Shown here: piece by piece, positions 46,623-53,837 of the stretch | Position numbering within the stretch: the first letter of the stretch is position 1 | How the letters are laid out: every line of letters starts with the position of its first letter | NCBI RefSeq assembly: GCF_030680395.1 | Contig: NZ_JAUXVR010000041.1 | Coordinates: forward strand, 204,368-268,367 | DNA from: Methylobacter sp. | GTDB lineage: Bacteria; Pseudomonadota; Gammaproteobacteria; Methylococcales; Methylomonadaceae | Reading direction: 5' to 3' | DNA length: 64,000 nucleotides | Notes under the pieces: model-generated | The model's database searches: none | What the model was told of the DNA's origin: nothing | The model's input: the letters and a program-made list of their open reading frames with translations, nothing else | Made by a program: the position numbers and the translations under genes

Positions 46623-48329
46623 ATGAAAATTGCTTCATTCGTTGTATTAGTTGTTTTGCTTAATGGCTTACTGGGCTGGTCAATCAACTTACCCCAGGAT
46701 GTAGGGGCGGACGTTCCGTCAGGAAAACTCAACAGTCTCTCATTCGCCCCGTTTCGGGAAGGCCAAGGACCTTTGGATGAGAAATTCCCTAGCTCCGAAC
46801 AAATTGATGCCGACTTGCGTTTGATGGGTGAAAAAACCCACACTATTCGCACTTATGCCAGCGCGGAAGGCAACATGCCGACCATTCCCGCCTTAGCTCG
46901 AAAGTATGGCTTGAAGATGATTCAAGGCGCTTGGCTGGGCTCTATAAAAGAAGACAATAAAGCGGAAATCGCCGAAGTCATCCGTTCCGCCAATGCAAAC
47001 CCCGATGTGGTCAAGCGGGTTATCGTCGGCAATGAAGTGCTGTTACGAGGCGACCTGGATTCTAAAAAAATAATTGAATACATACGGGAAGTCAAACGCT
47101 CGGTAAAACAGCCGGTTTCTTATGCCGATGTGTGGTCCATGTACATGAAGCATCCCGAGTTAATCAAGGAAGTGGATTTTATTACCATCCATATTCTGCC
47201 CTACTGGGAGGATGAGCCAATCACCGTAGACCAGGCGCCAAAGCATATCGAGCGCATTTTCAAGCAGGTTCAACAGGAGGCCGATGCGATAGCTCCCGGT
47301 AAACGGATACTGATTGGCGAATCCGGCTGGCCTGGTGAAGGTCGTCAACGCGGCTGGTCGGTGCCGAGCGTAGTAAACGAAGCAAAATTCATCCGCGCAT
47401 TAATTGAAGTCGCCAATAAAAACGGCTTCGATTACAACATTGTCGAAGCCTTTAACCAATCATGGAAAAGCGAGCTTGAAGGCGTGGTCGGGGCAAACTG
47501 GGGACTTTATTCGGTTGATCGTAAAGAGGTCTTTCCTTTAACCGGCCTGGTCTACGAAAATCCTGACTGGCTTAAGGGCGTTATAGCGTCAACGATACTT
47601 TTTCTAATCATCGTTGCCTTCTACTGGAAGTCGTTGCAATCATTATCCTTGTCGCGTGTTGCATTTTTTTTACTATTCTCGCAATTGCTTACCTTGCTGC
47701 TGGCAAACATGGCCGAGAACCTGTGGTATACCAGTTATAGCGACTGGCAGCGCTTACAGACGGTGTTAACCGTAGGACTGAACGCCATCTTGGCCGGTTT
47801 GATATTGCAGCGCGGCCATGGTCTGTTAGCCAACAATACAGCCAATCCAAAATTTGGCGCCTGGATATATACGCTCTACATGCTGTTTGCCGGGTTTGCC
47901 GTTTATAAAACCTTTGGTCTGGCACTGGATGGGCGTTACATCAGCTTTCCAACGGTAGCCGTTTATGTCCCGGTTGCAGGCATGTTCGGATTAATGATCA
48001 TCAGTTATATGACCGAACTTTCTTGGTCGCTAAAAGCCGTTGAGATTAACCGGTTGGCCGGGCATCAAAATAGCAAAGCCGATCAGGATAAGATAATAGG
48101 TTACGCGTTGCTGGCCGTAGGTATGACTCTTATCATCTGGGAAGCCAAAGCCTTCATGATAAGCCGCGACTTTATCCTTGCTTATCCTAATGTCGGCGAA
48201 AGAATCGGCGTGGCGTTTATTTTTTCAGTAACCAATTATCAACTGATGGCATGGCTAATATGTCTGGCCATTCTCGCGTTACCGCTTCTGGTTAGCGACA
48301 ATAAATCCGGCAAACGAATGCACGGATAA
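46623..48329 (+). CDS. Membrane-bound GH17-type glucanase / beta-glucan synthesis protein
   Basis: 568 residues from ATG at 46623. The track uses a GTG at 46554 that adds 23 residues. Neither start has a strong ribosome-binding site, but 46623 gives a cleaner signal anchor (IASFVVLVVLLNGLLGW). A periplasmic GH17 barrel (about 40-310) has VIVGNEVLLRGD (acid/base Glu) and ILIGESGWPGEG (nucleophile Glu). About eight membrane helices fill the C-terminal half. GH17 domains fused to membrane helices occur near beta-glucan synthases, where they can transglycosylate. No GT2 synthase is adjacent. Confidence 0.85.
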   Translation: MKIASFVVLVVLLNGLLGWSINLPQDVGADVPSGKLNSLSFAPFREGQGPLDEKFPSSEQIDADLRLMGEKTHTIRTYASAEGNMPTIPALARKYGLKMIQGAWLGSIKEDNKAEIAEVIRSANANPDVVKRVIVGNEVLLRGDLDSKKIIEYIREVKRSVKQPVSYADVWSMYMKHPELIKEVDFITIHILPYWEDEPITVDQAPKHIERIFKQVQQEADAIAPGKRILIGESGWPGEGRQRGWSVPSVVNEAKFIRALIEVANKNGFDYNIVEAFNQSWKSELEGVVGANWGLYSVDRKEVFPLTGLVYENPDWLKGVIASTILFLIIVAFYWKSLQSLSLSRVAFFLLFSQLLTLLLANMAENLWYTSYSDWQRLQTVLTVGLNAILAGLILQRGHGLLANNTANPKFGAWIYTLYMLFAGFAVYKTFGLALDGRYISFPTVAVYVPVAGMFGLMIISYMTELSWSLKAVEINRLAGHQNSKADQDKIIGYALLAVGMTLIIWEAKAFMISRDFILAYPNVGERIGVAFIFSVTNYQLMAWLICLAILALPLLVSDNKSGKRMHG

Positions 48330-48331
48330 GA

Positions 48332-48391
48332 GGCAGTACCTCCTCACGGACAGCAATGCATGGAGCACGCGTAGCGCGGTGTGCCGAGAAA
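48332..48391. repeat. Intergenic relative of the rpoS/GGDEF repeat
   Basis: AGCAATGCATGGAGCA matches AGCAACGCATGGAGCA of the GGDEF copy at 15 of 16 positions and is followed by GTGCCGAG. An inverted GTACCTCCT lies just before it. A hairpin (GTGCCGA/TCGGCAC) follows at its right end. Confidence 0.5.
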
Positions 48392-48580
48392 TAATCGGCA
48401 CGCCATCTTGTCGCCGATCGCCTGCCCCCATGACTATTTCTTAACATCAGTCTGCTCCGACAATGCAAGATTCCCCAGTCTTATTTATTAAAAAAAGACT
48501 ATCTCTATACTTTTTAAAATAACCTGAAGTAAACTAGGGTAAATATAAAAATTCTAGCCTGGCAGAAGATTAGGGAAAAT

Positions 48581-49351
48581 ATGCGCAACATTAAATTATT
48601 TGAGTCCGTTAATCACCGTTTTATTTTGCTCAACGAGAGTGAACCGGGCGAAGAGGACGGCATACGTTCTAACCAGTATCTCATCACCCATCATAATGAC
48701 GGCGTGTTGCTTGATCCGGGCGGTTTTGGAGTGATGCCGCGGGTACTGGCGGAAATGTTGCGTTACGTGGGACCCGAGCAAATTAAAGCCATTTTTCTGT
48801 CCCATCAAGACCCTGATATAGTCGGCGGTCTGTCAACCTGGCTGGAACTGTGTCACTCGCCCGTCTATGTTTCCAGCATCTGGATACGCTTTTTGCCCCA
48901 TTACGGTCTAAAAGACATGGCGCGATTTATCGGGGTGCCCAACGAAGGCAAGGATTGCGAGCTATCGCCCGGTTTTAAACTAAAAATTGTGCCCGCGCAT
49001 TTTTTGCATTCCGAAGGCCAGATTAATGTCTACGACCCGATTTCTAAAATCCTGTTCACCGGCGACATCGGTGCGGCAATGCTGCCCGTAGATAAAAACG
49101 AAGCATTTGTAGATAATTTTGCCGCTCACATCCCCTATATCAAGGGGTTTCACCGCCGCTATATGTGCTCTAACAAGGCGATACGCTGTTGGTTGGACAC
49201 CATTGCCGACCTCGATATTGCGATGATCGCCCCCCAACACGGCCCGATTTACCGAGGCGCTGCAGTACAGGATTTCCTAAACTGGCTCAAAGACCTGCAA
49301 TGCGGCGTTGATATAATGCAACCTGGCGGGCACTTTCCGCCTGAGGACTGA
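48581..49351 (+). CDS. Oxygen-binding diiron (ODP) protein of the MBL fold
   Basis: 256 residues. Metallo-beta-lactamase fold with ligands in the ODP/flavodiiron pattern: SHQDPDIVGG, PAHFLHSEGQ, LFTGDIGAA and APQHGPIYRG. The second residue of the usual HxExDH is Asp and the His after it is replaced, as in ODP proteins that bind O2 rather than reduce it. No flavodoxin domain follows. The stop is 2 bp before the GGDEF-EAL start. It therefore probably senses O2 (or another diatomic gas) for that protein. Confidence 0.88.
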   Translation: MRNIKLFESVNHRFILLNESEPGEEDGIRSNQYLITHHNDGVLLDPGGFGVMPRVLAEMLRYVGPEQIKAIFLSHQDPDIVGGLSTWLELCHSPVYVSSIWIRFLPHYGLKDMARFIGVPNEGKDCELSPGFKLKIVPAHFLHSEGQINVYDPISKILFTGDIGAAMLPVDKNEAFVDNFAAHIPYIKGFHRRYMCSNKAIRCWLDTIADLDIAMIAPQHGPIYRGAAVQDFLNWLKDLQCGVDIMQPGGHFPPED

Positions 49352-49353
49352 TC

Positions 49354-51636
49354 ATGAGTCATCTATCGCACGACTGCATGGATGCAGGAGGTACCACTCC
49401 AAGGATGGAGGAGGTAGAGCAACGCACGGAGCAGTTGCCGAGAGCAACGCATGGAGCAGTTGCCGAGCCCACTCATCTGGAAGCCTTGCGCTTGAGAATT
49501 ATCAGCCAGATTGCCGAAATCCTGGAAAATCAAACTCACACCCAACGTTATGCAACAGGTTTATCCGAACTTAACCATAACATGCATCAAGAGATTGTCA
49601 GCAAATTAGTAGCGGCTATGGCGACTATGGCTACCGACGACTCCGCCGCCATGATTGCCATGATCCCAACGATTTCACAGGTCATTGACACCTGCTCCCG
49701 GCTGGATCAAAGTCTTGACTTATTATTTCAGCAACGCAGTCAGCAGTGGGCATCCAGCGATCAGCACATCCAAAACCTGATGATCGAGTTTAATCAAACC
49801 TTGCTTGAGCTGTCTTCTGTTTTGATTGAAAAAGACTTACTGGAACGACAAAGTCGGGTGTTGGAACGGATCATCCTATCGCACGAACACATCTCGCAAT
49901 GGAAAGAGTTTGTGCAGGAAATCCTAGCGGATTTTTACGCCATTTTTCCGTTTAACTTTTTTTACATCGCCTTTGCAGAAGCCAATGGCTTATCTCTCTA
50001 TTTGTATTATCTGGGTCAGTGCCCGGACGAGGTACGCGCCCAGGCGCGCGGCTTGCTGAGCCAACAAATGCTGCAAAGTATTGGCTTGCCGCCTGATTCC
50101 GCAGTGGATATTGAAGAATTCAATATCCACTGCGGAGCCGAAATCAAAACAGATCTCAATATTCGCATGATCAGTGTGCCTGTGCCTGATCATGCCCCCA
50201 ATCTGGCAGGCTTGCTGGGGGTCGCTTACGCGGCTGAAAACAACCTGTCCGCGCAAGAAGCCAGCGTCATTCGCGCGATACTCGCGGTCATGGTCATGGT
50301 GGTGGGTTCCAGTAAGGTGCTATCGCGCACGCTGTTGGAACTTGAATACTACGCCGTGCATGATCCCCTTACCGGACTGCACAACCGCCGCCAGTTTAAT
50401 GACATCTTGCACTATGAAATCGGTCGTTCCGAACGTCATAAGCATGAGTTTAGCGTGCTGATGCTTGACCTGGACGACTTCAAGGACATCAACGATTCCT
50501 ACGGACACCCCACCGGCGATACATCGCTGTGTGCAATCGCTACCGCCCTGCTTGAACATACCCGTAATGGCGATTTGTGCGCCCGCATCGGCGGGGATGA
50601 GTTCGCCATTATCCTGACCGAAACCGGCCCCGAAGGCGCGCGGGTAGTCGCTGAAAATGTAAGTCATGCACTACGGGAAATGGCCATCACATCGGCACAA
50701 GGCAACCGTTTTCATTTAACCGTCTCCATAGGCGTGAGCAGCTATCCCATTGATGGGCAAACCATCGATACCCTGCTGGAGGGTGTCGATGCCGCCATGT
50801 ACAAAGCCAAGGACATGGGTAAAGATAGCGTTTGCACCTTTGACGCAACAGAAACACGCGTCAGTATACGCGAGACGCGCGATAATGCGGAAAACCTGCG
50901 CGAAGCCTTAAAGGAAGGGCGCATTGTTCCTTATTATCAATCGATTGTTAATTGCCAATCCGGCGAATTATTTGCTTTTGAGACGCTGGCTAGGCTTAAA
51001 TCGCCAACGGGAGAAACAACTTCGGCGGCGATGTTTATCGAAACCATTGACAAATATGGCCTGGCGCGCGAACTCGACCTCGCCATGATCAACAACTCTT
51101 TTGCCGCTAAACGCGCTTGCATGGATGCCAACCGCCCCGAGGCAAACGCAAAAATTTTTATCAATTTATCGGTGCAGGAAATTCAAGGCCGCGGCATTTT
51201 AGGTTATGCCGAAGAACTCTGCCAGAAACTGGAACTCCCCCCCGAAAGCATTGTCTTTGAATTACTGGAACGCGATGCGATTGGCGATATGACCAACATG
51301 CGCCGGTTCCTGACCAATTTGCGCCGCAAAGGCTTTGCCTTTGCCCTGGATGATTTCGGCACCGGTTATAATTCGTTTCATTATTTGCGTGAACTGCGTT
51401 TTGAATACGTCAAGATTGATGGGGCGTTCGTACGCAACATACTGACCTCTAAAGTGGATTACGCCTTGGTGCATAACCTGTCCCGGTTATGCCAGGACAT
51501 CGACATTCTCACCGTTGCCGAATTTGTCGAAAATCAGGAAATTTGGGAGGCGCTCAAGGATATGGGCATCAATTACGCCCAAGGCTATCATATCAGTATG
51601 CCGCTGCCTGAAATGAAGCAAACCCTCAGACCCTAA
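49354..51636 (+). CDS. GGDEF-EAL c-di-GMP enzyme
   Basis: 760 residues. Residues 7-38 come from the shared repeat. About 40-165 is helical and about 175-320 looks GAF-like. GGDEF domain at about 330-495: YAVHDPLTGLHNRRQF, intact GGDEF and an RxxD inhibitory site (RNGD) five residues before it. EAL domain at about 510-755: ETLARL in place of EAL (the Glu is kept), FINLSVQEI, DDFGTGYNSF, YVKIDG and YAQGYH, so phosphodiesterase activity is plausible. It is coupled to the ODP gene upstream (gap 2 bp, GAGGA ribosome-binding site), forming an O2-to-c-di-GMP pair. Confidence 0.93.
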   Translation: MSHLSHDCMDAGGTTPRMEEVEQRTEQLPRATHGAVAEPTHLEALRLRIISQIAEILENQTHTQRYATGLSELNHNMHQEIVSKLVAAMATMATDDSAAMIAMIPTISQVIDTCSRLDQSLDLLFQQRSQQWASSDQHIQNLMIEFNQTLLELSSVLIEKDLLERQSRVLERIILSHEHISQWKEFVQEILADFYAIFPFNFFYIAFAEANGLSLYLYYLGQCPDEVRAQARGLLSQQMLQSIGLPPDSAVDIEEFNIHCGAEIKTDLNIRMISVPVPDHAPNLAGLLGVAYAAENNLSAQEASVIRAILAVMVMVVGSSKVLSRTLLELEYYAVHDPLTGLHNRRQFNDILHYEIGRSERHKHEFSVLMLDLDDFKDINDSYGHPTGDTSLCAIATALLEHTRNGDLCARIGGDEFAIILTETGPEGARVVAENVSHALREMAITSAQGNRFHLTVSIGVSSYPIDGQTIDTLLEGVDAAMYKAKDMGKDSVCTFDATETRVSIRETRDNAENLREALKEGRIVPYYQSIVNCQSGELFAFETLARLKSPTGETTSAAMFIETIDKYGLARELDLAMINNSFAAKRACMDANRPEANAKIFINLSVQEIQGRGILGYAEELCQKLELPPESIVFELLERDAIGDMTNMRRFLTNLRRKGFAFALDDFGTGYNSFHYLRELRFEYVKIDGAFVRNILTSKVDYALVHNLSRLCQDIDILTVAEFVENQEIWEALKDMGINYAQGYHISMPLPEMKQTLRP
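49371..49454 (+). repeat. Coding-compatible repeat, copy in the GGDEF-EAL gene
   Basis: This is the gap-free partner of 43947-44030 (77% identity), lying 5 codons into the gene. Its tail is partly duplicated: a 25-bp unit (AGAGCAACGCACGGAGCAGT...) at 49416-49440 recurs at 49441-49465 with one mismatch. Confidence 0.8.
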
Positions 51637-51715
51637 TTTAAACGCTACGCGATAGCCATCAGGATAGGTGACATCATCGTTCTTACCGGATCACAAAAAA
51701 GAAATAACCCCAAGC

Positions 51716-52810
51716 TTATCGATCCAGCGGCTTTAAAGCGGCAATAGCCTCGGCCAGCCCCTGCTTTGCTGCCTTACGATACAAAACAGCAGCTTGCTTG
51801 CTATCCTTTGTCACACCCACGCCATTTGCATACATATCGCCCAGATTGTATTGAGCGTGAGCATCGCCCTGTCCAGCGGCCTTGCTGTACCAGGAAACGG
51901 CCAAACTATTATCCTTTGCCACACCTTGTCCTTTTGCATACATCAGGCCCAAGTTATATTGCGCAATGACATCGCCCTGTTCAGCGGCTTTGTAACACCA
52001 ATAAACTGCCGAGCTATAATTCTGCGCCACACCTCGTCCAGTCGCGTACATAAAGCCCAATTTAGTTTGCGCTTCCCTATGTCCCTGTTCGGCCGCCTTG
52101 GCAAGCCAGCCGACGGCCTGTTTGTCATCTTTTGCTTGGCCCTGTCCATTGGCATATATCAAGCCTGCCTGGAATTGAGCCTCCGCATTCCCCTGCTCCG
52201 CCAACTGCAAATAAAACGACAACGCTTTTGCAACTTGCCCCTTGTTTAACGTGTGCTTTGCCTTTTTTAAAATTGCCTCAATATCCTGATTAACCGATGC
52301 TGTTGCTACTGTCTTTGTTTTCAAGTCAGGCCCGTAAAGAATAATTGCAGTAAATACAATGCCGACGAAACCTATGGACCCAAGAATCAAATTTAATTTT
52401 TTTGATCTTGGGATACTGATGAGTCGTACCTTATTGCCGACGGAACAGACCTTTTTCCAAAATTCATAAACAGTTGCCAAGTAGCTGACAGAGAGGTTTT
52501 TTCTGGGGGTTACCGGCGGCTCAACATAAGTGTTTGTAATGATCGTCATTATCCGTTGCGCTTTATCAGTGGCGTGTTCTCTTTCTTGTCTGTCTATCCA
52601 TCGATCATGCTCGGCTCTTTTGCCAGAATCCGATAAAACCGTATACGCTACATTGATTATTTTCATTATCCGAAGCGCTTCTTCAGGTCTGCCTGTATAT
52701 TTATCCGGATGATAATTTTGGCAAAGCACCTTATAGGCCGCCTTGATAACGCTTACAGGCGCATTACGCGATACATTTAAGTTGTCATAATGAGTTTTGA
52801 ATTTAGCCAT
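51716..52810 (-). CDS. J-domain protein with Sel1-like repeats
   Basis: 364 residues from ATG at 52810; the track's TTG at 52843 lies inside the upstream gene. J domain at about 5-65 (HYDNLNVSRNAPVSVIKAAYKVLCQNYHPDKYTG, with HPD). A membrane helix lies at about 140-160 (LILGSIGFVGIVFTAIILYG). Four to five Sel1 repeats follow (AEAQFQAGLIYANGQGQAKDDKQAVGWLAKAAEQGH and similar). The repeats should be on the other side of the membrane from the J domain. It probably couples DnaK to an envelope or regulatory partner. Confidence 0.88.
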   Translation of the reverse strand: MAKFKTHYDNLNVSRNAPVSVIKAAYKVLCQNYHPDKYTGRPEEALRIMKIINVAYTVLSDSGKRAEHDRWIDRQEREHATDKAQRIMTIITNTYVEPPVTPRKNLSVSYLATVYEFWKKVCSVGNKVRLISIPRSKKLNLILGSIGFVGIVFTAIILYGPDLKTKTVATASVNQDIEAILKKAKHTLNKGQVAKALSFYLQLAEQGNAEAQFQAGLIYANGQGQAKDDKQAVGWLAKAAEQGHREAQTKLGFMYATGRGVAQNYSSAVYWCYKAAEQGDVIAQYNLGLMYAKGQGVAKDNSLAVSWYSKAAGQGDAHAQYNLGDMYANGVGVTKDSKQAAVLYRKAAKQGLAEAIAALKPLDR

Positions 52811-52839
52811 ACACTTTTTGTAGATATTGTGCCTGACGA

Positions 52840-53673
52840 TCAACCAATAAGCCTGATTCCGCTTTTATCGATTGTGATTAATTGTTGCTTATACAGTGCG
52901 CCGATAGCCTGTTTAAACACTTTTTTACTAACTCCGAATGCGGCATAGATGGCTTCCGGCGGACTTTTATCGCTCAGCATCAACACACCGTTATTGGCTT
53001 CCAGCTTGGCTATAATGCTATCGGTCAACGATACGACTTTGCCGTATCCCGGCTGATGCAAACTGAGGTCGATCTTATGGTCTTCCCGTACTTGCTTAAT
53101 ATAGCCGTCCAGCTTCTGGCCTTTCTTGACCGGCTGATACAACTCGTTTTGATATAACATGCCCCAGTGGCTATTGTTGATGATAGCTTTAATGCCCAAA
53201 TCAGAGGCATCGGCGATGATCAGCGACACTTTTTGGCCGACTTCGAAATCGACCGATTCATCGCTGAGCAATTTATCAATCTTGGTGGTCGCGGCGATGC
53301 GGTTTTTGTCGTCGAGAAACACCTTGACCAGATAAGACCGCCCTACTTCCATCTCATGGTATTGCTCACTGAAGGGAACCAGCAAATCTTTAGGTAGCCC
53401 CCAACCCAGAAACGCACCCACATAATTAAGCGACACGACTTTTAGCCATGCTATATCGCCCACCTCGGCCAACGGTTTTTTGGTGGTGGCGGCCAGATGG
53501 CCTTCCGAATCCACGTAAACAAATACGTCCAGACTATCGCCGACCTGACAGTTTGCCGGCAGTTTGCTGTCCGCCAGCCGCACTTTTTTTCCCGAGGCGC
53601 CGTCATCGAGGTAAATGTCAGCGCCTTGTTGTTTAACTACATTCAGCTTATTTATTTTGCCGATATTTATCAT
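52840..53673 (-). CDS. cvfB: CvfB/YitL-like S1 RNA-binding protein
   Basis: 277 residues. It consists of serial S1-like barrels (VGDIAWLKVVSLNYVGAFLGWGLPKDLLVPFSEQ; GQKLDGYIKQVREDHKIDLSLHQPGYGKV) and a C-terminal winged helix (APPEAIYAAFGVSKKVFKQAIGALYKQQLITI-like). This order is that of CvfB. It probably binds RNA and affects gene expression post-transcriptionally. It ends 29 bp before the J-domain/Sel1 start. Confidence 0.92.
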   Translation of the reverse strand: MINIGKINKLNVVKQQGADIYLDDGASGKKVRLADSKLPANCQVGDSLDVFVYVDSEGHLAATTKKPLAEVGDIAWLKVVSLNYVGAFLGWGLPKDLLVPFSEQYHEMEVGRSYLVKVFLDDKNRIAATTKIDKLLSDESVDFEVGQKVSLIIADASDLGIKAIINNSHWGMLYQNELYQPVKKGQKLDGYIKQVREDHKIDLSLHQPGYGKVVSLTDSIIAKLEANNGVLMLSDKSPPEAIYAAFGVSKKVFKQAIGALYKQQLITIDKSGIRLIG

Positions 53674-53735
53674 AATTTATTGGATAGATTGGGGTTTAAT
53701 GCATTGCCATCATTTTCAACAAAGAGTTTTTAACT

Positions 53736-53801
53736 CACCACGAAGACACGAAGGTCACGAAGTTTTATATTTTTCTTCGTGTCCTTCGTGCCTTCGTGGT
53801 G
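53736..53801. repeat. 27-bp inverted repeat built of CACGAAG units
   Basis: Arms 53736-53762 and 53775-53801 match at 25 of 27 positions around a 12-base T-rich loop. Each arm contains three CACGAAG-like heptads. It lies between the convergent-looking ends of the rapA and cvfB region (rapA stop to cvfB start, both minus strand). It may be a REP-like element and could act as a terminator for rapA. Confidence 0.85.
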
Positions 53802-53837
53802 AATCCTTTTAGCTTCGTTCGCGGTAAATCTTCAACA

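Noticed and set aside
49416-49465. 25-bp tandem repeat as a separate element
   Set aside because: It is an internal duplication of the tail of the larger repeat shared with rpoS.
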